A stretch of 64,000 nucleotides of DNA. Origin: Microplitis mediator (lineage: Eukaryota; Arthropoda; Insecta; Hymenoptera; Braconidae). Positions 26,951 to 38,077 of this stretch are shown here, in pieces; the first letter of the stretch is position 1, and every line of letters begins with the position of its first letter. The stretch spans positions 2,728,001-2,792,000 of the forward strand of contig NC_079970.1 of NCBI RefSeq assembly GCF_029852145.1. The letters run 5' to 3'. A model generated the notes under the pieces. That model did not search any database. It was not told the origin of the DNA and saw only the letters and a program-made list of their open reading frames with translations. A program made the translations under genes and the position numbers.

Positions 26951-27045
26951 GTGACCAAAAACGGTACCTCGACCCTATATGAACTCCATCCAATCCCCAG
27001 CCTCCGAAAAAATTATGAAATAGGGACAGAGGTGCCGTCTTTGAC
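26951..27045. repeat. Inverted repeat of the 'ggtacctc' family
   Basis: accaaaaacggtacctcgac pairs with the complement of agggacagaggtgccgtctt then tgac. Sequence just downstream (tactttttcattaattaaa, then gagcagtggc, 27155-27225) matches the complement of part of the repeat at 35436-35526. The whole 26.9-27.2 kb segment is therefore interspersed-repeat DNA. Confidence 0.6.
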
Positions 27046-27731
27046 ACTTGAAAAATTAAAATAAATAATTTGTAGAATACGCAGACAAACTTAATTTTTT
27101 CCATACGTTCAAAGATATTTTTATCCCAACGTCACACTGGAAATTTTATTTTATACTTTTTCATTAATTAAAATAAAGTATTAAATGTCCAAAAAAAGAG
27201 CAGTGGCTACAAATGCAACTCCTACCCCAATTAAAAGTAAAGGTACATAATAATTTAACATAAATAATTGATAGTGTCCTCTCTCCAATAAATAATTTTT
27301 ATTATTTATATAAACGTTACAAATCTATCATAAAATTTAACATTAATTTGAATTTTTGTTTTCACATTTCAGGTAATGTGAGTAGATATTAAAATAAAAA
27401 TTTTGATTTATAATAAATTAAAACCACAAATACTAACATTAGTTTGTTTAATATAATCATCAATAATAAGCGTAGTGAGCTCTTACGCTGATGCTGATGA
27501 TTGGCAGTAAGCGAGTGATTGACAGTCAGTAAGTTAATTTATATACTTTAACTTACTCTATTTTTTAACATATATATGGTGAAGTGGATATAGATATGTT
27601 CCAAGCAGTCAAAATCCATAAAAAAAAGCAGTCATTTTTTAGTAATTCAAAATTAGTGGCACGTTAGATTCGGCCTGCTGAATTTCTGCGTTCGACTATG
27701 GCCGTATAATTTATGAAAATTACTTATTAGA

Positions 27732-30134
27732 TTATTTTGAGCCTGCATTCTGATCGTACCACTTTCCGTAACTGTTTGAATTTTACAAGGAATTAATTAA
27801 CAGATAGAATAATTATTCAAAATTTAATTATTAAGTCAAAATTTATGAGTATACCTTTCACTGGACAACAAAGGATGATTATAATTATCACGTGGTCCTT
27901 TCTGCTCCTCACCGATTGATGAGTCGGGTTCATTTCCGCCGTCTGATTGAACTTTTGGTTCTTCTAAGCTTGCATTTTGGTCATAAAACTTTCCGTAACT
28001 GCATAAATATGATTATGATAAGTAATCTAGTGAGTAGAAATTTATAATAATTCAAGATACCTTTCACTAGACAACTGAGGATGATTATAATTTTCCCTCG
28101 GTCCTTGTTTTCCTGGTGAAGCAGATGAATAAGCTTCGGTTTTTCCACTGTCTGTTTGGACTTTGGTTTCTTCGGTACCTGCATTTTGGTCATAAAACTT
28201 TCCGTAGCTGTAAAAATATTATGATTATGAGTAATGAGTAAAAATTATCAATAATAATTAAAAATACCTTTCACTTGATAACAGAGGATGATTATAATGT
28301 TCCCTCGGTCCTTGTTTTCCAGGTGAAACAGATGAATTAGCTTCGGTTTTTCCACTGTCTGTTTGAACTTTTAGTTCTTCAGTGCCTGCATTTTGGTCGT
28401 AAAATTTTCCGTAGCTGTAAAAATATTATGATTATGAGTAATGAGTAAAAATTATAAATAATAATTAAAATACCTTTCGCTAGACAACTGAGGATGATTA
28501 TAATTTTCCCTCGGTCCTTGTTTTCCAGGTGAAGCAGATGAATAAGCCTCGGTTTTTCCACTGTCAGTTTGAAATTTTGATTCTTTATTATCTGCATTTT
28601 GGTCGTAAAAATTTCCGTAACTGCATAAATATGATTATGATAAGTAATGTAGTGAGTAGAAATTAATAATAATCTAAATACCTTTCGCTAGACAACTGAG
28701 GATGATTGTAATTATCCCTGGGTCCTTGTTTTCCGGGTGAAATCGACGACTTAACTTCATAATTTCCACTGTCTGTAACATCTTTTTCTGACGATCCATT
28801 ATCGTCTTTACTTTTGTTCAACTCAGCTTGTGGATCTCCTGATTTAGCGTTTTGGTCATACCACCCTCCATAACTATACAAATGTAACAAGGGGACCAAA
28901 GAGGCTGTTAATAATACGAACTAATTGAGTAAATAAATAGATAAATTATGAGATTAGAATCAGAAGGCTTGTTGTTGATTTCCTTTTTAAATATCAACCA
29001 TGCATGTAATTTAGATTACATTTTCAGCTTTAAGGATGGACTAGTACGGTACCAAAGTGGGGGTAGACGTCGTCTGACGTGCAGTAAAGGGAAGTAAAGA
29101 ACCTGAGTCACTCGATATTTTTCTATATATAGATGAGTAAATTAGCAGCAGACATTTGACAATTTTTTGTTTATTTACAAGCAAATTCAATTTCTGTATA
29201 TTATATATCAATATATTTTACGTTTTACTCCGTTACTTTTTTATTTATAAGACTCAAAAAAAAAAAATCTGTCAATACTCCAGTCAGTTCATAAAATAAA
29301 TTAATTAGTTTCCGAAATTTATTTATAATTACTAGAGCCTGCGTTTAGTAAAAAAAAATTTATTGTAATCTAAAACTCGCTATCATGACAGTACGTCTTT
29401 AATTATTATTTTTTTTTTTTTAATTTATTACCAAATAATTATCATAAAAATTACGATCCTGAAGTTAGCAGATAATTAAAAATTTTTGGATTTCTTTTTC
29501 AACAAATCAATCAGAAAAAAAAACGAAAATAAAAATATGCACATGTAGAGGATTTAAAAGACTACAAGTGCAATTTAAAAATTTTTTTTTTTTCATAATT
29601 TATCGTTTGTTTAAAAATCAAAAAATTATTAGACGTCGGCTAATTTCAGTATCATATAAAAATTATCAATTACGTTAAGCTCTGATTGTCATGAACTTCA
29701 TTATTTTAGTTTTCTCAGCTATAATTCCATGATTACTCAATTGTTTAATCAGCGGCCCTATTATGGGCCAGGCTGGGACTTTTTATAAGCAATAAATAAA
29801 TAATTTATAACAAATTTACCTTTCACTAGACAGCGTAGGATGATTATAATGATCGCGAGGCCCCTTGAGTTCTTTTTCCATAGGCGCAGTTACGCGGTCT
29901 TTGGCACTGTCTGCAATAAAATTTACAAGGTCATGTAAAAAAAAAAATTATTTGGTTACTAATTTTTATAACGGCACCTTAAATTACTAATTAAATAAAT
30001 AAAATACCGTCAGTTTTTGAAAATCGTGCATCTGAATGACCAGTCATCTGCTGTTTTGGAAACGAAACTTGAAATGGTGGTTTGGTTGCAGGTTTTTTAG
30101 GACTTTGTGTGCTACTGCGTGTATCTGATGACAT
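27732..30134 (-). CDS. Unrecognised protein with tandemly duplicated exons (344 aa), truncated C-terminus
   Basis: Read on the minus strand, exons 30134-30008, 29910-29820, 28873-28682, 28620-28474, 28414-28268, 28207-28061, 27998-27855 and 27771-27732 join in frame with GT..AG borders. The protein starts MSSDTRSSTQSPKKP and contains FPKQQMTGHSDARFSK, also present in the paralogue at 31873-32452. Exons 4-7 are near copies, each 48-49 codons and phase 2 at both ends, encoding SYGKFYDQNA ... GKQGPRENYNHPQLSSE. Exon 3 is a longer relative (64 codons). The last exon gives SYGKWYDQNAGSK and then a stop, whereas the paralogue continues with DPRFNFHKKTSDH. There is no signal peptide or membrane segment; the protein is hydrophilic and low in complexity. 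I do not recognise the family. A structural or axonemal role is only a guess from the short GPR..Y..P..SS.R-YG.WYD repeats. Confidence 0.7.
27855..28873 (-). repeat. Tandem exon-plus-intron duplication array
   Basis: Exon starts (minus-strand 3' edges) at 27855, 28061, 28268 and 28474 are spaced 206-207 bp apart: 147-nt exons (144 in the last copy) plus introns of about 60 nt. Introns are also similar between copies (for example aaatattatgattatgagta). All exon copies are open and phase-symmetric, so unequal exchange can add or remove a unit without breaking the frame. Confidence 0.85.
29453..29655 (-). mobile_element. MULE-like MITE with perfect 9-bp target duplication
   Basis: This 203-bp element lies in intron 2 of the exon-duplication gene, inverted relative to the copy at 57038. 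The ends are acgatcctgaagttagcag and ggctaatttcagtatcat. Direct repeats ataaaaatt flank it at 29444-29452 and 29656-29664. Nine-bp duplications with long inverted ends are typical of Mutator-like elements. Confidence 0.8.
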
Positions 30135-31872
30135 CTTTTGTTTTTTAAAAAACTTTTTTATTTATTATTTATATTAATAATAAACTACAACGACTTTAGT
30201 GATTTATTTATTTTTATTTTCTTAGTTTTCAAATTTTTTTAAATTTTAACTTGATTTTGTCGCGGCAAATGTTCACCGGCATATGAATATATAGTGGGAT
30301 GTACGTTGCAGTATACCGTCAAAAGCTTCTAGAACGATACGTAGAAGGTTCCAGTTGGTTCTACGCGTTGATTGTCAAATGCGCGGTACGTTGTACGCCT
30401 CAACGTGTGATTACTCCGATCGATCTTTTTTATTCAGACAACTTTATTAGGACTGTCTTTCTCTGTAATGACAAATGAAAAACATTGCGAATATTTGAAT
30501 CTTCGGTTGACAAAAGAAGATTATTGAGCCACTCAAAATTTTTCCAGGCTCCAATTTCTTTGTTTTTTTTTTTTTTAGAAAGTTCCTAAGATTTCACTCC
30601 TTTCTTTTATTTGAAAAATTTCCTTTGGAAACATCAATTTTTTTTTACTCTAGGAACGTAAACTTGACCAGGCTCTGGGATACCCGTATACGGAATTTTT
30701 TTGACGTCACTGATAAAAATAAAAAGATTCGATATTACAATTAAAAGAATCGATGATTTACAAAATAATTAACAAATCGCATGCCAAATGCCAAAAGGGC
30801 GTATTACAGCAGTTTGATAGGGTTCCATGTCATAAGGGCGTATAAAAAAATTTTTTTTTGCCATTTTTTTTAGAATCGCTCGAAATGTAAAGATCTGCAG
30901 AAAAAAAATTTTGACGTACTAACGCCAAAAGGACGTATCTTAAGATGTACGCCCTTTTGGTTTTGGAAATTTTTTTTTTCATTTTAAGGCTTAGAACATG
31001 TTTACAAAACGATTGACACCAACAAGAAAAAAAATTATACGCCCTTTTGACTTTGCAAAGTCAAATATGATTGTTTATTAATTTATTTAAAAATTATGCA
31101 AAATTCAAGTTTTATAAAACTGAAATTAATTTTTTTTATTAAAAAAAAAAAAATATATATATATACATATATATATAAAGGTACACAAAAGAAATGTTTT
31201 CTTGGCGTAAAAAATATTTTGTATTATGAATTGAAGACTAAAATTTTCTTGGGACTAAATAAAATTTTTTGGCGCGAAAATTTTTTTCTTGCTCCAATAA
31301 AATTTTGTTTTGAATTTATAATGAAAAAAATTTTTTGGGTCAAGTGAAAATTTTCGCGCCAAGAAATCTTTCAGATTCAAAATTTTTTATAATAAATAAT
31401 TAATGTATTCAATTAATTATGAGGAATTAATAGAAAAATTAATGATCTTCACAATAATTTTCTCTAATTAGTTTTTAAGAAAATAATTAATGTAAATTAG
31501 TAAGAGTATTTAACGGGAATTATTTGTAGCATGTAATAAAAATATTTAGTTACCTTAGTATCGATCAAATAATAGCGGTCGCGTGCCTATTATATTTTTT
31601 GAAGATACTGTGGACCGCCAGTCACCGTATTCAATTATTGATGAAAAGTTCTGCTCAGTAATTTCTTATTTATTACTCGCTCTAAATGTCTCCATGTTTT
31701 TAAACATGATAGTAAACTCAACTCCAATTTAAACCAAGTTCTTTACCAATAATCAGTCGTTTTAAATCTCCGTAGAGCCGATCGATACGGAATCAATTAC
31801 TTAAAAATTAATTTTGTGTGTACGGTGACCATTGAGTGATTAAAAATAAAGTAATTACTTAAAAAAAAAAAA
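30135..31872. promoter_or_regulatory. Shared upstream region of the divergent paralogue pair
   Basis: 1.7 kb separate the two start codons. It must hold both promoters, but no core element is recognisable. 30300-30430 is somewhat richer in CpG. The remainder carries dispersed repeats: 30785-31065 and the 'ttcttggcg' family at about 31190-31375. Confidence 0.35.
30785..31065. repeat. Inverted repeats of 'ccaaaagggcgta'
   Basis: ccaaaagggcgta occurs near 30789, a hairpin pairs gccaaaaggacgtatct with agatgtacgcccttttgg at 30922-30963, and tacgcccttttga follows near 31040. The same word family recurs at 53366-53625, so it is a dispersed repeat. Confidence 0.6.
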
Positions 31873-32452
31873 ATGTCAATCGCAGATCAATCAGATTCAC
31901 ATGGCAGTAGACAGAGTCCAGGATTATCTGTGAAACCTAAAGAAAAACCAGAATTCAAACTCTGTTTTCCAAAACAACAGATGATAGGACGATCAGACTC
32001 GAGATATTCAAGAGTAGACGGTACTTTATTTATTTATTTATTTATTTTAAATCAACATTTAATTCAAGGCGTCATTAAATTCCCAGGAGATTTTATTACA
32101 CCTAAATTTTACTCACGTCAAATTTATCAAGACATAACTATTGATGGTGTAATTGATAAAGTAAATGCAAGAATTGAACAAGAGCGCAAAGGACCAAGAG
32201 ATCTTTACCGCTATCCCATTTTATCTAGTCAAAGGTATTTCATATTTATATTTATGTTAAATAAGTAAATAAATAATTAATTACAATAATTATCATTGCT
32301 AAATACTTTAATATAACAGCTATGGATGGTGGTACGATAAAAGTTCGGCTTCAAAAGATCCACGATTTAATTTCCATAAAAAAACTTCAGATCACGTCCT
32401 CACTAATGCAATAATTCAATGGGAGGATCGCAAATTACGCGGTCTCTGTTAA
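31873..32452 (+). CDS. Unrecognised 148-aa protein, paralogue of the exon-duplication gene
   Basis: Exons 31873-32020, 32069-32234 and 32320-32452 join in frame. The N-terminus (SPGLSVKPKEKPEF, then CFPKQQMIGRSDSRYSR) and the junction KGPRDLYRYPILSSQR / SYGWWYDK match the minus-strand neighbour, so the two are head-to-head duplicates. The C-terminus DPRFNFHKKTSDHVLTN then AIIQWEDRKLRGLC has no counterpart in the neighbour's coding frame. Intron 1 would be only 48 nt and is free of stops; if it is retained the protein gains 16 residues in frame. Intron positions and phases match the paralogue. The protein is small, basic and soluble, with no known domain recognised. The IKFPGDFITP stretch faintly recalls small ciliary microtubule inner proteins, but this is untested. 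Confidence 0.72.
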
Positions 32453-32804
32453 TTAAATTTATCAAATTATTGTTAATATTTAAATAATATTTATAAACAC
32501 TTAATTAATAACAAATATGTACTATATAAATATATAAAAATATATACTGTTAATAAAACTATGAAAATAAAAAAATAATAAATGAATGAATTCAAATTTT
32601 GCCGCGCTAAAATCCGAGCGCTGCAAAATTGCGCGCTTTTTATTTAAACTGCGCGCGCAACGAACGTCTTGGCCAATCAGAGTCTCGAGTTGCTCGTAAT
32701 CTCCAAGTAGGGGATCAATGGAAGCCTGCAACTGGCGCGTATTTACTTACCTCCGAGTGCCAGATTACCAGTAGTTATTTATTCCGCCAAAAACGAATGC
32801 AGTC
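32453..32804 (+). promoter_or_regulatory. Compact Skp2 promoter / 5' UTR
   Basis: Only 352 bp separate the stop of the preceding + strand gene from the Skp2 ATG. The right half is GC/CpG-richer (gctgcaaaattgcgcgcttt, then tgcgcgcgcaacg near 32648-32661) and has an inverted CCAAT box (ggccaatcag near 32670). I infer the Skp2 promoter here. Confidence 0.45.
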
Positions 32805-35800
32805 ATGGAGGAGAATACGAGGTTGAGTGACGATTATCACGAGGATTCCGGAGAGTATTCGCCGCCTAACAGGTTTGATATTGATAAAAAATAATTTGTT
32901 AATCAATGTAAATATTTCCGAGTGTTTTCTTAAATTTAATTAATTAAATCATCGTTTTAATTTACCTGTTGCTATCATTTGCAATAGGGGGGCGCAGTCG
33001 CACCATAAACTCAGGTAAGGTTATGACCTGAACGACCGTTTCAAACTCCGTATTTAAATTCATTTTAAAAAAATAAATGCCATTTATTTTGATGGGTCCA
33101 ATCACCGTTCAATGTTTGATAGTCGAGTGCAGTGACTGTGGTAAAAGTTTTTTTTTACATGGACATGGTAATTAATAATTACCAAGAAAACTGATAATAT
33201 CCCAGGTAGAAAGTGTTCCCTCCAAAAATCTATGTCTCAATTCCAATCCCATCCCCTTCCCCTTCCATTCCTCATTCCATTATCCGGTCGGTATCCAAAA
33301 TACGTGAGACAAGAATAAAAGATAATGCCACTACCCTCATATTTTCCTTGAAAAATTTTCCCAAGCGTCCGTTTATTTTAAAAAGGACCAGCACATCAAC
33401 CATTTTAAGGAAAACCTGTTTTTCTGTTTTTCATTCCGTCCATTTAAAATTTTTCACTAGCATATTTTTCATATGGTTTTTATTTATGAGTTTTAATTAT
33501 TTTGAAATTTTATTGTTGTGTTTACAAAAGTTATTATTTATTTTTGGTTTTATTTAAAAATATTTAAGGTTATTTGTGATTATTGTGATTAAAATTAATT
33601 AAGTTGAATAATTAGCAATATTAATATTAATAATAATAAATTTAAATAAATTTAACGTGATAAATTGTGATAGTTTGCTCATATTTTAAATAATTTTTTT
33701 TTGCAAAACTAAAAAATATTTTTACTCAATAGTAGAACCAAAAAAATGCTGGTTAAATTTCTGTATTAAACTTGAATTTAAAAAATAATTTTATCCTGCT
33801 GCTCCTGATGAATCCATTTGACAATTCCTGGTGGAACAGGTTGACACATCAGTTTATTTTTTAATTGTTGACGTATTCAATTATTTATTATTTTTTATTC
33901 TAATTAAAACTAAAATTAATTTTCTTACAGTAAACGTATGAAACTGGATGACGGGTGCAACAACAATTTGAACAGTACACTGAATAGCGAGTCGAAAAAT
34001 GGAAGAAGATGGTCCTATCGCGGCGACACGAGTCTCGTGGAACCAGAAGTCCTGGTTGATTTGGGAGTCAGTATGCTGGATGACGATGCCAGCTCCGAGA
34101 GTTTAAAAAAATCGAGCTCTCAAGACGGAGCAATATCACTCAGCGAAAGTAGTTCTGAGTGCAGTCGTCAGCCCACCGAAAACGGTACCACTGCGCTAGA
34201 CGATAAGGACAAAATATACGGCTCCAGTTTTGAAAAAATAGGCTTAGAAAGGTATAAAATATATGTTTAGTTTTTTATAATTATTAATATGAATGGTGAC
34301 TATGCTACTAACAATAGCCCAGTGCTTCTTGAAGCATCGTCAATAGCTCAAGGAGTACCTGGGCCCTGAAATAATAAATATGAGCATTGTTTGGTATGAA
34401 ACGTTTGCTACTAGCTTCATACCAACGGTAATCAAGGACAAGTATCGATTAGTTTAGACCTTGATTAGCTCATTTAATCGACTAACATTTAAATATTTAC
34501 TGGGTGAAGGTTGGATCAAGATCCCTATCACACCGAGGATCCGGCGGTCTACAGTTCGACGGGTAACGAGTCTGGGTATTCGTCGCGCATCGACAATGAA
34601 GTCTTTGCAGACAAACAAAATTACAGCAAAAATGATTCGAGTAATTTATCATTGAATACAAGTGATGCAGATCACTACTATCTGTTTAGGCGAAAAAAAA
34701 AAGCTTCTATTGTAGGTGAAGATGAATTTAATAAATTGTCTGATGAAATGGTACTGATGATACTAAAATGGCTACCAAAGAAATGTCTGGTACGTTCAAT
34801 GTTGGTCTGCAAAAGATGGTGTCAGATAGCACGCGACGAGGCTCTGTGGACGCGGTTGGATTTGGGCAGTAAAGTTCTTGCTGGTGGTACACTGGGACAC
34901 ATTTTACCACGTGGTGTACAAATACTCCGGCTTGCTCAAGCTGAACTGTCTAATCCGTTATTTAATCCAGGTTCATTGGTACTCTGTGACGACTACTTCA
35001 CTAAATTACAGTACTTGGATCTGTCGATGGCTGTTATCACTCCTGATAGTCTTACGGAGCTTTTAAATAAATGTAGATTATTGAAAAAATTATCACTGGA
35101 AAAATGTACGTTGAATGAACCGAGCTGTCAAGCTATTAGCAAAAATAATGATATCACTACGCTTAATTTAACCATGTGTGAAGGCATTGATCTTGAAGCT
35201 GTCAAACATCTGATGAAATTAAAAAAGTAAGTTTTTTTTTTTGCTACAACTAAACAAATAAATTAATTAAATATTTTGTTACAGTTTGAATGCGTTAAAT
35301 ATTTCCTGGTGCTCATTAAATTCTGAATCAGTGGCTTCACTTTGCAAACTATTACCTCCCTCTGTTACCAGGTTGAATCTTGCCGGCTGTAGAAAAACGA
35401 TAACTGACGATGGTAATTAATAATTAAATATAAAGTAGTGGTACCATTGGCCACTGCTCCATTTTACTTTAATTAATGAAAAAGTATAAAATACAGAGGT
35501 CCAAAACTGGTACCTCTACCCTGTATCTATGTATATTTATTTAAATTACTTATATAAATTTATTTTTAATTGCAGATGTTAAAATACTAACAGACTCGTG
35601 TCCCGATTTAGTAGAACTCGATTTAAGCGACTGCACATTGCTCACAATAATATCCGTCCAAAGTATTTTGAATCTTAGGCAGCTCGAACACTTGTCATTG
35701 AGCCGCTGCTACAGTATTTCGCCTTCCTCATATTTAAGACTAGCATTTATGCCTTCGCTCAGTTTTCTCGATGTATTTGGGCTAATGTCAGAGCCAATGT

Positions 35801-35922
35801 TCAAAAATTTACAAAATAATGGCTCGGGTACTGAAATAAACAAATTTTTGTACAGTTCAATAGCGAGACCTACCGTGGGTGTGCGCAGAACCAGCATATG
35901 GGGTCTCCGTGTCAGAGATTAA
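32805..35922 (+). CDS. Skp2: S-phase kinase-associated protein 2 (F-box/LRR)
   Basis: Exons 32805-32872, 33931-34251, 34510-35226, 35285-35412 and 35576-35922 join in frame to 526 aa; a 27-nt microexon at 32988-33014 would make 535. Skp2 is the substrate receptor of an SCF ubiquitin ligase that drives cell-cycle inhibitor turnover. Seen: a disordered Ser/Glu-rich N-terminus; an F-box (FNKLSDEMVLMILKWLPKKC, then VCKRWCQIARDEALWTRLDL); leucine-rich repeats (KLQYLDLSMA, LKKLSLEKCT, TTLNLTMCEG, LNALNISWCSL, LVELDLSDCT, LEHLSLSRCYSI); and the Skp2 tail SIARPTVGVRRTSIWGLRVRD, which matches the conserved C-terminal IARPT...IWG of animal Skp2. Domain order and tail make the assignment firm. Exon 3 is entered by splicing at 34510, not by a local start. 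AATAAA near 36973 is a candidate distal poly(A) signal. Confidence 0.9.
32988..33014 (+). CDS. Skp2: Candidate 27-nt in-frame microexon of Skp2
   Basis: A pyrimidine-containing acceptor (gctatcatttgcaatag) and a near-consensus donor (ctcag|gtaagg) bracket exactly 27 nt. Inserted between exons 1 and 2, it keeps phase 2 and adds nine residues, giving PPN-RGAQSHHKLS-KRMK with no stop. The GC content stands out from the AT-rich intron. It may be constitutive or a cassette. Confidence 0.6.
33015..33930 (+). other. Skp2 intron 1 remainder
   Basis: AT-rich. A 114-codon open frame at 33213-33557 encodes a low-complexity Ser/Pro then Phe/Leu-rich peptide with no recognisable domain. It sits inside the intron and is treated as chance. 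Confidence 0.5.
35436..35526. repeat. Dispersed repeat in Skp2 intron 4
   Basis: It contains ggtaccattggccactgctc, then tactttaattaatgaaaaagta (a hairpin-like word), then aaaactggtacctctaccctgta. The same words occur, partly inverted, at 26951-27225. Confidence 0.55.
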
Positions 35923-38077
35923 ACTAAATATTTTTATAGAAATCATTTTATTATATATTATACTTAAAGGGGCGTCGATTGTATACCAACAGCTCGGATT
36001 TCAGTTAAGTCGGCTGTGCTCCGATATCGTCGAGACTGAAATTTTTTTTTTAAAAATAGGCTGATAATTTTTATGTCTTTTTTTTAATTTAGCAGATCGA
36101 TATTGATTTTTTTTTCTTACCAGGTATTTGATTATTTAAGTAACCGCGTCAGCAAATACCAATTATGTGTTCAGTTTTGATAAATAATATATCAATATAC
36201 TGATAACTTAATATTTTTCATATCAACATAAATACTTTTTAAATAATTAAAAGCTAATTATGGGCTGTGTGACAATCATTTTATTTTTTTTTCTTATTAA
36301 AATCAATTTTCATTTTATCATTACTCATAAATATCAATTGTATATCGAGTTAATTAATTAAACTTCATATATATTTATTTAAAACATTTACCTCATTAAT
36401 TATTAATACAAAAAAAACATCACTCAGACTTATTTAATAATTATAATTATTTTTTCTAGTAATTTATATGTTCCAACTTCAATGATTGTAAAAAAAAATA
36501 TTTTTTTCTACCATTTTTTAATTACTATTATTAATATTTAAATTTGTTGAGATAATGAACTAAAAATTTTTTGTAATTTAAATTTTAATGTTAAAAATTT
36601 AAATAGTATTTCTGATGTTGATTGATCAAGAGCCGCAAGTGTCTTTTCGATATTTAAAAAAATAATAATTAAGAAAGTGTGATTAATTAAAGTAACTTAC
36701 CGCATAATTAACAAATTAATTAATATTTAAAATTGATATATATTTTTTTTTAACATGTACATTACGCCAATTAAAATTTTTTTAACTAAAACACAGAAGC
36801 TTAAAATATATTTCATTTGAACCAAACATTTTTTTTTTCTTTTTATTAACTGTACTCTGGTCTACATTAAAAAAATGATAACAAAACAATTAAACTTAGT
36901 TATTATTAGTTACCATATATACAATGCTGGTTGCAACTACACAGGATACTGATTCATTATAATTTGCAAGTCAATAAACAAATTTTTTCAACTAAAAAAA
37001 AAAAATAATAAAACGTCCCTGAGGTTATTCATGCATTCAAATTTTTAAGCTTTTAGGCCATTCTCAGACCCACTTTTTAAAAATTTTCAATTACTTACAA
37101 CTGTCATAAGCGTATCAAAATTTTATCAATTAATTAAAGTATTAATTGAAAAAAATTAAACGTAGTAAAGTAGTAAAAAAATTATTTGCAGTTGATATCA
37201 ATTAGGAGTTGAATGAATTTGAGTTTACAAAATTTGAATTATAAAATCGACATGAAGATTTTATGATACTGAAGTTAGCCGACGTCTAATAATTTTTGAA
37301 TTTTTTAAAGAACGATAAATTATTAAAATAAAAATATTTTTAAAAATTGCACTCATAGTCTTTTTAATTTTCTACATGTGCATTTTTTCAGTTTCTGTTT
37401 TTCTTCAAATTTAATTGTTCAGAATAAAATCCTAAAATTTTATGATACTGGTTAGCAGACGTCTAATAATTTTTGGATTTTTTAGACGATAAGTCAAAAA
37501 AAAAAAATACTTGAAAAAATTGCACCTGTAGTTTTTTAAATTTTCTACATGTGCATATTTTTAGTTTTTGTTTTGTAATTGATTTGATGAAAAAAAAAAT
37601 CCGAAAATTATTAATTGTCTGCTAACTTCAGGATCATGAGATTTTACTGAAATTTATTTTCCAAATTTCGTTCAACTCCCAATTGACATCAACTAATTAA
37701 TTTTTTTTACTTAATTAATAAAATTTTAATACTGATATGACAGCGGAGTCATTGCATATTTTTAAAAACTGGGGGCACTGTCCAAGAAAGTCTAACTATT
37801 TTATGATATAATTATACGTAGTGAACATTTTTTTAAACATTTCTATGTACACTATATATATGACTTCCTGATAAATTCTAATATATAGCTTACAGCAATT
37901 ACAATTATTTAATTGTTTTTTATTTTATTATTTATTATTTTTTAAACTAATTTGTGATGAACTTTACAAGTCACGTCATGAGTGTTTTACATAAAATAAA
38001 ACATTGGAAAAATAGTGTACGGAAATTGATATTTAATTAATTAGTCAATTAATCAATTAATTAAATGCAATAGAGCT
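35923..38077. other. Convergent intergenic region Skp2 / ATAD3
   Basis: The two 3' ends face each other. It is very AT-rich with candidate poly(A) signals on both strands (AATAAA near 36973 on +, and tttatt near 37931 read on -). The only structured part is the pair of MITE copies at 37263-37637. No gene is seen. Confidence 0.6.
37263..37637 (+). mobile_element. Two fused MULE-like MITE copies
   Basis: The copy at 37442-37637 is full length (atgatactggttagcagac ... gtctgctaacttcaggatcat in two parts). The copy starting at 37263 (atgatactgaagttagccga) has lost its right end and runs into the second. The middle words are those of the 41191 and 57038 copies (ttgcacctgtag, ctacatgtgcat). Confidence 0.75.

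Larger units (their letters stand above)
20786..27731. other. Lk6 3' UTR followed by AT-rich intergenic DNA
   Basis: Several AATAAA-type signals follow the Lk6 stop (for example near 20903 and 21030), so the 3' end cannot be fixed. The rest is AT-rich with long A/T runs and a (tta)n run near 22464. The only structured parts are the GC-rich hairpins at 23129-23351 and a repeat at 26951-27045. No gene is supported. Confidence 0.55.

Noticed and set aside
27185..27241. Small ORF MSKKRAVATNATPTPIKSK with a donor after it, and antisense to it a hydrophobic peptide PLLLIGVGVAFVATALFLDI
   Set aside because: The segment shares words with the dispersed repeat at 35436-35526, and both strands look equally coding. 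Too weak to call a gene.
31096..31347. 83-codon frame upstream of the 148-aa gene
   Set aside because: Made of the 'ttcttggcg' dispersed repeat and poly-A/T runs.
33213..33557. 114-codon frame in Skp2 intron 1
   Set aside because: Low-complexity Ser/Pro and Phe/Leu content, no domain, located inside an intron of a well-supported gene.
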